A stretch of 64,000 nt of DNA from Glandiceps talaboti (GCF_964340395.1 NC_135554.1:2006501-2070500); one strand, 5' to 3'; counted from the first letter of the stretch, positions 52,460 to 64,000 are shown. Numbers and translations: made by a program. The notes: generated by a model not told the origin, from the letters alone.

Positions 52460-53544
52460 GCTACTCGACGCATATAGCACTACTGAACCTAGTTCAGTTG
52501 TGCTCAAATAAACAAAGCAACAAAAACAAACAAATTAAAACAACAACGACGACAAACAGTTTCCAGTTTCATATCTTCATACCCTGGTCTGTAGGTTCAC
52601 AGAAGCAGAACGTAACGATGCATACGGAGCTCGTCTTCTAACAGTGAATATAAAGTTGCAATAGTATGTAAATGATGTAGAATATATATTAAATGAATTA
52701 ACACTTAGTGTGGGCTCTTTTTTGAGAGATTTAGAATGTGGGACTTCACTAGCTCTTGCGTGAAATGTGTGTACAAATGATGACGCATCTGCGAATGTGC
52801 AGAATGGGGTAAGCTAATTTATCAGATTCCCTCTCTTGAGAGTGTCGTGGAGGGCTCCCTACTGTCGCCAAATTTCCCTCTCCTGAGTGTCGTGGAGGGC
52901 TCCCCTCTGTCGTCGCCTAAACTTCTCTCCAAATCCATATCGGGGAGCAAATCAGCACGGGCGATGGTGGAGCTTGGTGTGAAACAGGATAATTCAAGGA
53001 AAAAAAGAAAAAGCAACGGAGGATACCGTAATTTAGGACATTTTTTAATCTGCTTGTTGTGCTTTAGAAATTTAAATGAGGAGCACGCTGCATACCTTCG
53101 TGAACATTTACCAGTTGTTACACCTTCCGATATTCTAAATGCAAAACATTCTTTTCATTTCTTTACACCTCATTAGCACCTTGCCACCAAAGTCTTGTTC
53201 AATTGATCCTATACCTACAACATTACTAAAGAAATGTAGTGAAGTTGTTGCTCCAGCTATCTACACTAAGCAGTGATTGGCTAATCAAATATGAATATGC
53301 ATGAGAGGTGATTTATAAGGGTTTTACCAAAGTGTAACTGTGAATTCTCAAAGCGGAGCGGGACACTTAGCACCCACCACCCACCCTTTAAACTAAAGGG
53401 CCAACACATTAAATCAGTAGTAGTGCTGACGAAGCCTTCCCCTAGTGATGATGATGACGAGCGAGGTACAGGGAAAAAAACGTTAATAACTCAGTAAACC
53501 AACGAATCAAAACTAAATCAAACTAGACAGCACTACGCAGTGTA
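51926..53544. other. intergenic, with a (CA)n microsatellite
   Basis: (CA)n at 52407-52455. A two-copy repeat with GTGTCGTGGAGGGCTCCC lies at about 52843-52908. A 109-codon plus frame from 52847 overlaps that repeat and has no recognisable domain. No gene called. Confidence 0.45.
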
Positions 53545-54136
53545 GATAGGTAATCATTTGTAAAAGAATTAGAAAATGTCAACAAGTCTTTAAGTTTCGG
53601 TGAATTTCCAATGTCTTGTAAATCTGCTATAGTTCGTCCCTTTAAGAAAACTAATTTAGACCATAACATTCTGAAAGTGTATTGCCCGGTGTCAAATCTC
53701 CCCTTTCTTTCTAAGCTCATACAGCGTATTGTTTTCAGTCAATTAAATACATATCTATGTGATCACAATTTCTTTGCAAAATTTCAGTAAAAAACTTCTC
53801 TCCTTAGAGTTCAAAATGTTGTATTGCGCTCTCTCGATACACGGAAAGTTTTTTAATTTTACTCGATCTTTCAGCTGCCTTCCGTACGATTGACCATGAC
53901 ATTTTGTTACATAGATTGCATAGATATAGGTTACATAGATATAGATTTTGGGGAACATTCTAATGGTGTAGTTCTTATTTGAGATGACGTACCCAATCTC
54001 TGTGTGTGTGTTGGGTCTGTCATGTCGAAGGCACAGTCTGTTGATCGTGCTGTCCCCCAGGGGTTAGCCCTTGGTCCTATTCTGTTCGGTCTTTATATAG
54101 CACCTCTGGAGGACATCATAAAGCTGGAGTCAGAAT
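53545..54136 (+). mobile_element. decayed CR1/L2-like LINE reverse transcriptase, part 1
   Basis: Conceptual plus-strand reading gives non-LTR RT motifs in order but with stops and frameshifts. 'SAIVRPFKKTNLDHN' and 'PVSNLPFLSKLIQRIV' lie at 53617-53730, then 'LLRVQNVVLRSLDT', 'LDLSAAFRTIDHDILLHRL' (motif A) near 53862-53920 and 'VPQGLALGPILFGLYIAPL' (motif B) near 54050-54105. This is a dead fossil. Confidence 0.85.
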
Positions 54137-54533
54137 TTACGGCGGGGGGGGGGGGGGGCTCTAGGGAGAAATTATTTTGGTCAAAAAAAATTCGGAGCCC
54201 CCCCCCCACTTCGCACTATCAAAAAAGTCATAGCCCCTCGAAATGAACCCAAGAATTTTCGTAGCACACAGACAGACAGACATACAGACAGACAGACATA
54301 TGAAGGCATACACAAATACATTCGCATGGCTGTCACCCAACTCATTATTGCATATTGGTTTAAACAGAAGGTATCGCAGCGAAGCCACAAGAAATTTTTA
54401 ATTTACCCGGCAAACGACCGCTCCTGAGGCCTAATTTGGTTGAAATCATGAGCAAAATATTTTGGTGGCCCTTTCAGAACATCAGAATTTTCATGGCCCT
54501 CAATTTTTTTCATGCCCCCCCCCCCCCTTGCCG
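54137..54533. mobile_element. ~400-bp TIR element with G/C tracts, inserted in the LINE
   Basis: The ends are complementary: TTTACGGCGGGGGG on the left and CCCCCCTTGCCGTAAA on the right. It separates RT motif B from the ADD motif. The interior has a C-tract at 54199-54208 and a CAGA run near 54271-54295. No ORF of note. Confidence 0.75.
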
Positions 54534-54650
54534 TAAATGCTGATGATTCTGTACTGTATCTCTCTTGTGAGGGTGACCGGGTTCCTACTACCATGATTGA
54601 ATTATGGGTTGATGAGATCAGGGGATGGATGCCAGGCAATATGCCTTGAC
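54534..54650 (+). mobile_element. decayed CR1/L2-like LINE reverse transcriptase, part 2
   Basis: 'NADDSVLYLSCEGD' (motif C, normally F/Y-x-DD) and 'IELWVDEIRGWM' continue the RT interrupted by the previous element; a stop follows shortly. Confidence 0.8.
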
Positions 54651-55795
54651 GTCACTGTCCATTGTGAGAGTGACAATGGACTTTGACAGTGATTATATAA
54701 GATACCTAAGAAGTTACACTGAAATGGATGAAATATCTTCATTTAGGCATAACTTGCATTTCAATGATCTGATCATTTTCATTTGAGCAATTTTCCATCT
54801 ACACATCGTAAGTAAAAGTCTCTACTAAATACAAAGGCAATCAGGCTGGCATTTTTGAAGGTCCAATCAAATACATTTGCATTTTCAGATAGCACAACTT
54901 AGTGTTTTTAACTGATATGTATGTACATTTAAGAAATGAAATGAAACATATTAAAGTTATGTGACTTTGAAATGTTAAAATTCTGCTATGTTGCGCCTCA
55001 CTGTGTGCCACCATTTTGGAAATTTTTGCCGCAAAGGATGCTGAGAAAACGCCTTGTTTGTGACGTCACATTGAAGTGCATGGAGCGGAAGTTATAGTGT
55101 TGACCAAGAAATCAAATGACTGGTATTTAGTTGTTCAAATTCTATTTCAGATATAGATATACATAGAAGCATTCACTTCACATAAAATACAATCCCATTT
55201 AATTCAAACACTGTCCTGTAAATAGTAAATATAGGCCAGTATGTTATTAAATCAGTGCTGCAGAAATGTAGCTAGCATACACAGTTGTTGGTATTGGTGT
55301 CAATACATGCAGTTAAATAAAAAACTAACTTTTCTTGAAGACATAATAATACAAATCTTTATTCTAAATGGAGCAAACACAAAGCATTGTTATAAATTCT
55401 AAAATCTACCTATTCATGCCATTTATTTTTATGTATGTATGTATGTATTTATTTATTTATTTATTTATCTATCTATTTATTTATTTGACTGTTTTGTTTG
55501 TTTTTCACTTTTAATATGCAATGTACTAAATCAAAATTTAATAACTAACTATTGGTAAAAATTTTTGCAAGTTTTCTATACCAAATGAAAACTGTACAAC
55601 TCTTGCAGAGAACACTAACTGAATAAAGATACAGAAGTCACAACAGTACTTAGTATTGTAATATGCTCACACACATCCACACCGACATGCACGCACACAC
55701 ACCATTCTTATCAGACAACAGAGTAAGAAACTTGTGTTCACAATTTGGGCAAATAGAAAATCACTGATGCATGGAGTGCCAGAAACAATTACTAG
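54651..55795. other. intergenic / probable PIGW 3'UTR and flank
   Basis: Minus-strand AATAAA signals occur (complement of TTTATT near 55360 and across the TTTA run at 55447-55490), downstream of the PIGW stop. CRE motifs lie at 54648-54655 and 55061-55068. No other gene. Confidence 0.35.
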
Positions 55796-56037
55796 TTACC
55801 AAACTTTGGTTGTGATATTGGATGCATGGAGTAAAACATGAACAAAACTTAGGATAAACATGTAACAAAAGATGACGACAAGTCCAACTTGTGTAGGCTG
55901 TAGAATTGTCTGTATATTCATATTAATCACTCCTGTCATCACATTGGATAAGAGAAAAAATAAGAGTTGATTTCGGTTGATGGCACCAATCAAACAGTAC
56001 TTGCTCTCTACAAAGCTGACTGCAGTTATCTCAGAAT
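55796..56037 (-). CDS. PIGW: PIGW terminal exon (GPI inositol acyltransferase, C-terminus)
   Basis: The minus-strand frame, taken from acceptor ttcattacag (complement of 56038-56047), encodes about 80 residues ending in a stop at 55796. It contains CLIGAINRNQLLFFLLSNVM, TGVINMNIQTI and a final membrane span. It matches the conserved PIGW C-terminus, where N-R-x-QL-xxFLL(S/A)N-xxTG-(L/V)-(I/V)N is diagnostic. PIGW is a multipass ER protein that transfers an acyl chain from acyl-CoA to the inositol of early GPI-anchor intermediates. The first codon is split (phase 1). The gene runs convergent to the SAMD1-like gene. Confidence 0.87.
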
Positions 56038-56091
56038 CTGTAATGAACAATTCAATATTATACTATTAACAGAAAAGATGTTAACAGTAAA

Positions 56092-59000
56092 ACAGTAACT
56101 TCAGTCAATGCTCCCTGTGAGTTCTGTCACATAGTAACTTTAGTCAATGCTCCCTGTGAGTTCTGTCACATAGTAACTTTAGTCAATGCTCCCTGTGAGT
56201 TCTGTCAAATAGTAACATTAGTCAATGCTCCCTGTGAGTTCTGTCACATAGTAACTTTAGTCAATGCTCCCTGTGAGTTCTGTCAAATAGTAACTTTAGT
56301 CAATGCTCCCTGTGAGTTCTGTCAAATAGTAACTTTAGTCAATGCTCCCTATGAGTTCTGTCACATAGTAACTTTAGTCAATGCTCCCTGTGAGTTGTCA
56401 AACAGTAACTTTAGTCAATGCTCCCTGTGAGTTCTGTCAAATAGTAACTTTAGTCAATGCTCCCTGTGAGTTCTGTCAAATAGTAACATTAGTCAATGCT
56501 CCCTGTGAGTTCTGTCAAACAGTAACTTTAGACAACGCTCCCTATTAGTTCTGTAAAACAGTAACTTTAGTCAATGCTCCCTGTGAGTTCTGTCAAATAG
56601 TAACTTTAGTCAATGCTCCCTGTGAGTTCTGTCAAATAGTAACATTAGTCAATGCTCCCTGTGAGTTCTGTCAAATAGTAACTTTAGTCAATGCTCCCTG
56701 TGAGTTCTGTCAAATAGTAACATTAGTCAATGCTCCCTGTGAGTTCTGTCAAATAGTAACTTTAGTCAATGCTCCCTGTGAGTTCTGTCAAACAGTAACT
56801 TTAGTCAATGCTCCCTGTGAGTTCTGTCAAATAGTAACATTAGTCAATGCTCCCTGTGAGTTCTGTCAAATAGTAACTTTAGTCAATGCTCCCTGTGAGT
56901 TCTGTCAAATAGTAACTTTAGTCAATGCTCCCTGTGAGTTCTGTCAAACAGTAACTTTAGTCAATGCTCCCTGTGAGTTCTGTCACACAGTAACTTTAGT
57001 CAATGCTCCCTGTGAGTTCTGTCAAACAATAACTTTAGTCAATGCTCCCTGTGAGTTCTGTCAAATAGTAACATTAGTCAATGCTCCCTGTGAGTTCTGT
57101 CAAATAGTAACTTTAGTCAATGCTCCCTGTGAGTTCTGTCAAATAGTAACATTAGTCAATGCTCCCTGTGAGTTCTGTCAAACAATAACTTTAGTCAATG
57201 CTCCCTGTGAGTTCTGTCAAATAGTAACTTTAGTCAATGCTCCCTGTGAGTTCTGTCACATAGTAACTTTAGTCAATGCTCCCTGTGAGTTCTGTCAAAT
57301 AGTAACTTTAGTCAATGCTCCCTGTGAGTTCTGTCAAATAGTAACATTAGTCAATGCTCCCTGTGAGTTCTGTCAAATAGTAACTTTAGTCAATGCTCCC
57401 TGTGAGTTCTGTCAAATAGTAACATTAGTCAATGCTCCCTGTGAGTTCTGTCAAATAGTAACTTTAGTCAATGCTCCCTGTGAGTTCTGTCAAATAGTAA
57501 CTTTAGTCAATGCTCCCTGTGAGTTCTGTCAAATAGTAACTTTAGTCAATGCTCCCTGTGAGTTCTGTCAAACAGTAACTTTAGTCAATGCTCCCTGTGA
57601 GTTCTGTCAAATAGTAACTTTAGTCAATGCTCCCTGTGAGTTCTGTCAAATAGTAACTTTAGTCAATGCTCCCTGTGAGTTCTGTCAAACAGTAACTTTA
57701 GTCAATGCTCCCTGAGTTCTGTCAAACAGTAACTTTAGTCAATGCTCCCTGTGAGTTCTGTCAAACAGTAACTTTAGACAACGCTCCCTATTAGTTCTGT
57801 AAAACAGTAACTTTAGTCAATGCTCCCTGTGAGTTCTGTCAAATAGTAACTTTAGTCAATGCTCCCTGTGAGTTCTGTCAAATAGTAACATTAGTCAATG
57901 CTCCCTGTGAGTTCTGTCAAATAGTAACTTTAGTCAATGCTCCCTGTGAGTTCTGTCAAATAGTAACATTAGTCAATGCTCCCTGTGAGTTCTGTCAAAT
58001 AGTAACTTTAGTCAATGCTCCCTGTGAGTTCTGTCAAACAGTAACTTTAGTCAATGCTCCCTGTGAGTTCTGTCAAATAGTAACTTTAGTCAATGCTCCC
58101 TTTGAGTTCTGTCAAATAGTAACTTTAGTCAATGCTCCCTGTGAGTTCTGTCAAACAGTAACTTTAGTCAATGCTCCCTGTGAGTTCTGTCAAACAGTAA
58201 CTTTAGTCAATGCTCCCTGTGAGTTCTGTCAAACAGTAACTTTAGTCAATGCTCCCTGTGAGTTCTGTCAAACAGTAACTTTAGTCAATGCTCCCTGTGA
58301 GTTCTGTCAAATAGTAACTTTAGTCAATGCTCCCTATGAGTTCTGTCAAATAGTAACTTTAGTCAATGCTCCCTGTGAGTTCTGTCACATAGTAACTTTA
58401 GTCAATGCTCCCTATGAGTTCTGTCAAATAGTAACTTTAGTCAATGCTCCCTGTGAGTTCTGTCAAATAGTAACTTTAGTCAATGCTCCCTGTGAGTTCT
58501 GTCAAACAGTAACTTTAGTCAATGCTCCCTGTGAGTTCTGTCAAATAGTAACTTTAGTCAATGCTCCCTGTGAGTTCTGTCAAATAGTAACTTTAGTCAA
58601 TGCTCCCTGTGAGTTCTGTCAAACAGTAACTTTAGTCAATGCTCCCTGAGTTCTGTCAAACAGTAACTTTAGTCAATGCTCCCTGTGAGTTCTGTCAAAT
58701 AGTAACTTTAGTCAATGCTCCCTGTGAGTTCTGTCAAATAGTAACATTAGTCAATGCTCCCTGTGAGTTCTGTCAAACAGTAACTTTAGACAACGCTCTC
58801 TATTAGTTCTGTAAAACAGTAACTTTAGTCAATGCTCCCTGTGAGTTCTGTCAAATAGTAACATTAGTCAATGCTCCCTGTGAGTTCTGTCAAACAGTAA
58901 CATTAGTCAATGCTCCCTGTGAGTTCTGTCAAACAGTAACTTTAGTCAACGCTCCCTGTGAGTTCTGTCAAATAGTAACTTTAGTCAATGCTCCCTATGA

Positions 59001-59122
59001 GTTCTGTAAAACAGTAACTTTAGTCAATGCTCCCTGTGAGTTCTGTCAAATAGTAACATTAGTCAATGCTCCCTGTGAGTTCTGTCAAATAGTAACTTTA
59101 GTCAATGCTCCCTGTGAGTTCT
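56092..59122. repeat. 39-bp minisatellite, about 78 units, in the PIGW intron
   Basis: The unit contains TAGTAACTTTAGTCAATGCT followed by ccctgtgagttctgtcaaa. A distinctive variant (TTTAGACAACGCTC ... TATTAGTTCTGTAAAA) recurs with GACAACGCTC at 56531, 57777 and 58789, marking duplicated blocks of about 32 and 26 units. It lies between the two recognised PIGW exons. Confidence 0.97.
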
Positions 59123-59284
59123 CATTCAGTTAAATGACTATGAGTTGATATCAACCAAAGAACCTTTTTCAAAAGGGTTCGTAACTTTATGACTTTTCAT
59201 TTTATTATCTTTATAGAACATTCATTCTTTACTACATGTTGACTATTAAGTAGCTACTTGTAAGAATTGTCACAAAGAATTTGT

Positions 59285-59350
59285 ACGGACAGACAGACAA
59301 GTAGAGACAGGTAAACATAAAGGCAGACATACATACATACAGACATACAT

Positions 59351-59425
<75 letters not shown>

Positions 59426-59444
59426 CAGACAGACAGACAGACAG

Positions 59445-59505
<61 letters not shown>

Positions 59506-59512
59506 TATAGGT
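59285..59512. repeat. (CAGA)n-type microsatellite
   Basis: CAGA/CATA tetranucleotide tract with ggacagac interruptions. Further CAGA-CACAGA runs are at about 59665-59760. Cys/Leu/Ser-Val reading frames on the minus strand are by-products. Confidence 0.95.
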
Positions 59513-59871
59513 AGACACGTGATATCTTTTATGCTCCCAATAGTGGGAGTGAAGAATAGTACAAAACAGGTGATACAGCAATTGACCCATAAACACAATC
59601 TAAAAACTAACATCTCCACCAAGTCTCACTGCAATTGACTCAGTGGTTTTGGATTAAGTTGTCACAGACACAGACAAAACACAGACACAGACAAAACACA
59701 GACATAGACAAAACACAGACATAGACAAAACACAGACAGACACAGACAAAGACAGACACACATATACACACATATCTCCATTTTATAGCTCAACTGAACT
59801 TCAGTTCATTTGTGCTAAAAATCAGTTAAAGTTTTAGTTATTGTCTAAGTATTTTCACACACAAAGTTTAC

Positions 59872-60001
59872 CTTTGCTTTGAGATTGTTTGTGCCCTCTA
59901 TCACCACAGTTGATGCTAGGGATGAAACCCATTTCCATGGAAACCATAGTAATTATATCTACCATCAGAAAGCCTGTAAAAAGTTGGACACTATAGGCAA
60001 A
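59872..60001 (-). CDS. PIGW: probable PIGW penultimate exon
   Basis: On the minus strand a 130-nt exon lies between acceptor cctttctttacag (complement of 60002-60014) and donor AAAG|gtaaac (complement of 59866-59871). It is open in one frame (43 codons plus 1 nt) and joins the terminal exon exactly in phase. The peptide begins FAYSVQLFTGFLMVDIITMV, a membrane-span-like segment, then a hydrophilic tail. In PIGW a helix followed by a variable loop precedes the NRxQL motif, which fits. Similarity alone is weak; phase and splice sites carry the call. Confidence 0.6.
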
Positions 60002-60787
60002 CTGTAAAGAAAGGAATATGCAAATTGTTGAAAAAATTCTAATTCACTGTGTTTAGAATGGGTTCTGACATTGGTTTGATGATTCTCTTTTACAATTTAT
60101 AAATATTACAACATATCACATATTATCCTTATATTGTACACATTGTACATAAAAAGATTGGGATGCGAGCATTGTTGAAGGGTTATTCCGAGCAAAGTAT
60201 TCATTATCTTATTAGAAGGGTGGGTGGGTGGGTGGGTGAAGGAAGAAACTAAGCAAATGTCTTTTATGTTTGGTATCCTTGATGGATTGGCTAACTAAAT
60301 ACTATACACTTCTATAATGCCGCTTAGCTCACCACAATGTCCACCCTTTACTGTGTGTGGAATGACAACAAGTCTTCCATTGCCCTACTTTTACCTTGAA
60401 GTACTCTATGAATATTTAAATTTAACATCTGGCGTAATATCTTCGCTGCATGATTCAAAGCCTCATCACTCTGCCTATTATTACAAGGTTGGGATGCCAA
60501 CATTGTTTTGGCTATCCCCTACACGTATCATGTTGTTGAATTATTTATCAATACACCAAATTCTTAATTGTCCCATCCCTAAATCTCCCACTTCCCTTCC
60601 CTTCCCTTCGCTTAGCACTGAAACTAGCTCTGTGTCTAGGGGTGCCCTCTGATTTATGATTCAAATGTGGAAAGTTTCTCATTGATGTATGTTTTATCAA
60701 GAACATCTTCCAACCTTCCGACAATCAATTGAAATTGCATTTCTGGAAATCCTTTAAATGGTCATCCTTAACAAGACAGACCATGCA
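60002..60787. other. PIGW intron/upstream DNA
   Basis: I looked for earlier PIGW exons on the minus strand and found none that I could support. A (GGGT)n run lies at about 60219-60238. A 111-codon plus frame at 60317-60652 has no family features. Confidence 0.35.
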
Positions 60788-63320
60788 AATGGCAGGTTGC
60801 TATGACGACAAGGCTAAGTAGAGAGAATGGCAGGCTGCTATGAAGACAAGGGGCAAGAAGAGAGAATGGCAGGCTGCTATGAAGACAAGGGGCAAGTAGA
60901 GAGAATGGCAGGCTGCTATGAAGACAAGGGGCAAGTAGAGAGAATGGCAGGCTGCTATGAAGACAAGGCTAAGTAGAGAGAATGGCAGGCTGCTATGAAG
61001 ACAAGGGGCAAGTAGAGAGAATGGCAGGTTGCTATGAAGACAAGGGGCAAGTAGAGAGAATGGCAGGCTGCTATGAAGACAAGGGGCAAGTAGAGAGAAT
61101 GGCAGGCTGCTATGAAGACAAGGGGCAAGTAGAGAGAATGGCAGGCTGCTATGAAGACAAGGCTAAGTAGAGAGAATGGCAGGCTGCTATGAAGACAAGG
61201 CTAAGTAGAGAGAATGGCAGACTGCTATGAAGACAAGGCTAAGTAGAGAGAATGGCAGGCTGCTATGAAGACAAGGGGCAAGTAGAGAGAATGGCAGGCT
61301 GCTATGAAGACAAGGGGCAAGTAGAGAGAATGGCAGGCTGCTATGAAGACAAGGCTAAGTAGAGAGAATGGCAGGCTGCTATGAAGACAAGGCTAAGTAG
61401 AGAGAATGGCAGGCTGCTATGAAGATAAGGCTAAGTAGAGAGAATGGCAGGCTGCTATGAAGACAAGGCTAAGTAGAGAGAATGGCAGACTGCTATGAAG
61501 ACAAGGGGCAAGTAGAGAGAATGGCAGGCTGCTATGAAGACAAGGGACAAGTAGAGAGAATGGCAGGCTGCTATGAAGACAAGGGGCAAGTAGAGAGAAT
61601 GGCAGGCTGATATGAAGACAAGGGGCAAGTAGAGAGAATGGCAGGCTGATATGAAGACAAGGGGCAAGTAGAGAGAATGGCAGGCTGCTATGAAGACAAG
61701 GGGCAAGTAGAGAGAATGGCAGGCTGCTATGAAGACAAGGCTAAGTAGAGAGAATGGCAGGCTGCTATGAAGACAAGGCTAAGTAGAGAGAATGGCAGGC
61801 TGCTATGAAGACAAGGCTAAGTAGAGAGAATGGCAGGCTGCTATGAAGACAAGGCTAAGTAGAGAGAATGGCAGGCTGCTATGAAGACAAGGCTAAGTAG
61901 AGAGAATGGCAGGCTGCTATGAAGACAAGGCTAAGTAGAGAGAATGGCAGGCTGCTATGAAGACAAGGCTAAGTAGAGAGAATGGCAGACTGCTATGAAG
62001 ACAAGGCTAAGTAGAGAGAATGGCAGGCTGCTATGAAGACAAGGCTAAGTAGAGAGAATGGCAGGCTGCTATGAAGACAAGGCTAAGTAGAGAGAATGGC
62101 AGGCTGCTATGAAGATAAGGCTAAGTAGAGAGAATGGCAGGCTGCTATGAAGACAAGGCTAAGTAGAGAGAATGGCAGACTGCTATGAAGACAAGGGGCA
62201 AGTAGAGAGAATGGCAGGCTGCTATGAAGACAAGGGACAAGTAGAGAGAATGGCAGGCTGCTATGAAGACAAGGGGCAAGTAGAGAGAATGGCAGGCTGA
62301 TATGAAGACAAGGGGCAAGTAGAGAGAATGGCAGGCTGCTATGAAGACAAGGCTAAGTAGAGAGAATGGCAGGCTGCTATGAAGACAAGGCTAAGTAGAG
62401 AGAATGGCAGGCTGCTATGAAGACAAGGCTAAGTAGAGAGAATGGCAGGCTGCTATGAAGACAAGGCTAAGTAGAGAGAATGGCAGGCTGCTATGAAGAC
62501 AAGGCTAAGTAGAGAGAATGGCAGGCTGCTATGAAGACAAGGCTAAGTAGAGAGAATGGCAGGCTGCTATGAAGACAAGGCTAAGTAGAGAGAATGGCAG
62601 GCTGCTATGAAGACAAGGCTAAGTAGAGAGAATGGCAGGCTGCTATGAAGATAAGGCTAAGTAGAGAGAATGGCAGGCTGCTATGAAGACAAGGGGCAAG
62701 TAGAGAGAATGGCAGGCTGCTATGAAGACAAGGATAAGTAGAGAGAATGGCAGGCTGCTATGAAGACAAGGCTAAGTAGAGAGAATGGCAGGCTGCTATG
62801 AAGATAAGGCTAAGTAGAGAGAATGGCAGGCTGCTATGAAGACAAGGCTAAGTAGAGAGAATGGCAGACTGCTATGAAGACAAGGGACAAGTAGAGAGAA
62901 TGGCAGGCTGCTATGAAGACAAGGCTAAGTAGAGAGAATGGCAGGCTGCTATGAAGACAAGGGGCAAGTAGAGAGAATGGCAGGCTGCTATGAAGACAAG
63001 GGGCAAGTAGAGAGAATGGCAGGCTGCTATGAAGACAAGGGGCAAGTAGAGAGAATGGCAGGCTGCTATGAAGATAAGGGGCAAGTAGAGAGAATGGCAG
63101 GCTGCTATGAAGACAAGGGGCAAGTAGAGAGAATGGCAGGCTGCTATGAAGACAAGGCTAAGTAGAGAGAATGGCAGGCTGCTATGAAGACAAGGGACAA
63201 GTAGAGAGAATGGCAGGCTGCTATGAAGACAAGGCTAAGTAGAGAGAATGGCAGGCTGCTATGAAGACAAGGCTAAGTAGAGAGAATGGCAGGCTGCTAT
63301 GAAGACAAGGCTAAGTAGAG
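60788..63320. repeat. 38/39-bp minisatellite, about 66 units
   Basis: The unit starts AATGGCAGGCTGCTATGAAG and ends either acaaggctaagtagagag (38 bp) or acaaggggcaagtagagag (39 bp). Rare variants (gcaGACtgc, GATAAGG, GGGACAAG, CTGATATG) recur as a block with offset 690 bp (for example GAAGATAAGG at 61421 and 62111; GGGACAAG at 61544 and 62234). Runs of 39-bp units keep a frame open (MAGCYEDKGQVER); not a gene. Confidence 0.97.
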
Positions 63321-64000
63321 CAAGTACTTGGTGTCATTATCTTCTACAGGTGTACATATTTACACCCTAATTTAATCAGTGGTTGGTACAAAGCACAGGT
63401 ACAGGCCAGGTCAGGTCAGGTCAGGTAAGGGACCGGTCAGTTTCTTTGGCCTGGGGGGGGGGGGGGGGGGCGGTGGATTGGTAGGGGGGGGTCACCCTGT
63501 TTTTGAAATTGGCAGTAGGGGGGGGGGGTCATGCTGTTTTGAAAATTGTGGATGGGGGGGGGGGGTCATTGTGTTTTAAATTGTGATGGAAGAAAAATAT
63601 CCTTTCTACAATGGCATATAGCCTTGTCTGAAATGTGGTACATGTCAATATTTGTTCTTGTCCCTGTTTCTTACATGAATTCTTTAATATTACTTATTAG
63701 TTCAAACATGACTATACATATACATATACATATACATGTATTACCTAGCTACCACACTAGTTACAGAACATGTCATGTAAATGCTTGGCTGTTTCACAAT
63801 CAATGCTTCACTTATATTGCAGTTTGGGGCAAAAGTGAACTTGTGACTTGAAGGTTTCGTAATGGCAATTTTCATAGATAGTTTATAAATGAAGTTAATC
63901 TAAATTGTTCTACTCGTCATGTTATTGACACTACAAATCACCACATCTCACCAGATTCCAGTTTCTATTATACACTAGGTATGACCACCTAAAGTTCTCT
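63321..64000. other. right end of window, G-tract cluster
   Basis: G-runs at 63453-63470 (18), 63484-63491, 63518-63528 and 63554-63565 lie in roughly 36-bp imperfect repeats with GTCATGCTGTTTTGAAA-like spacers. The remainder to 64000 shows no recognised exon on either strand. Confidence 0.5.

Noticed and set aside
52847-53176. 109-codon plus-strand frame
   Set aside because: Its first part is a two-copy tandem repeat (GTGTCGTGGAGGGCTCCC), and the remainder has no recognisable homology.
59232-59622. Minus-strand frames rich in Cys-Leu-Ser-Val
   Set aside because: They are translations of the CAGA microsatellite.
60317-60652. 111-codon plus-strand frame between PIGW intron repeats
   Set aside because: Low-complexity Ser/Pro/Leu composition with no family signature, and it would overlap the PIGW intron on the opposite strand.
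60002-64000. Further upstream PIGW exons
   Set aside because: I looked on the minus strand outside the minisatellite and found no segment with PIGW motifs plus splice sites. One open stretch near 63745-63830 ends at a gtaata donor-like site but does not resemble PIGW.

Overview
This is a eukaryotic (metazoan) genomic window, AT-rich and very repeat-dense, with intron-containing genes, LINE retrotransposon remnants, TIR-type DNA transposons and large minisatellite arrays. The gene content (a SAMD1/KAT6-related chromatin reader and PIGW) and the repeat style suggest a marine invertebrate, possibly a deuterostome such as a hemichordate or amphioxus. That placement is an inference; nothing in the sequence names the species.

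Two real genes can be read. Gene 1 (+ strand, 1591-34369) has eight coding exons whose splice phases join exactly into a 496-residue protein. Its order is winged helix 1 (SAMD1/KAT6 type), a second winged helix (H15-like), a complete double PHD finger with all sixteen zinc ligands, an acidic linker, and a C-terminal SAM domain of the SAMD1/L3MBTL type. It combines the N-terminal half of KAT6A/B with the C-terminus of SAMD1, and the stop codon comes directly after the SAM domain, so there is no MYST acetyltransferase. Gene 2 (- strand, convergent) is the 3' end of PIGW, the inositol acyltransferase of GPI-anchor synthesis. Its terminal exon is at 55796-56037 and a probable penultimate exon at 59872-60001; the 5' part was not found.

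Layout: 1-1590 microsatellite and candidate promoter; 1591-34369 gene 1, with introns full of dispersed repeats, a Tx1/L1-like LINE 3' end and minisatellites; 34536-37683 a 31-bp minisatellite just beyond the gene 1 stop codon; 37.7-55.8 kb intergenic, with a TTAA-flanked TIR element, 29-, 42- and 28-bp arrays, a dispersed repeat related to copies in intron 1, and a decayed CR1/L2-like reverse transcriptase split by another element; 55.8-64 kb PIGW exons separated by a 39-bp array, with a 38/39-bp array further upstream.

Ten minisatellites with units of about 25-42 bp occupy roughly a third of the window, and several show higher-order block structure. The observations most worth a second look are: the intron 4 array, whose units repeat an AG|GTAAGT junction like a recursive splice site just before exon 5; the inverted pair of transposon copies that brackets exons 6 and 7, one arm starting 9 nt after the exon 7 donor; the WH-WH-DPF-SAM gene architecture; and a 6.3-kb array carrying a GATA-factor motif in nearly every unit.
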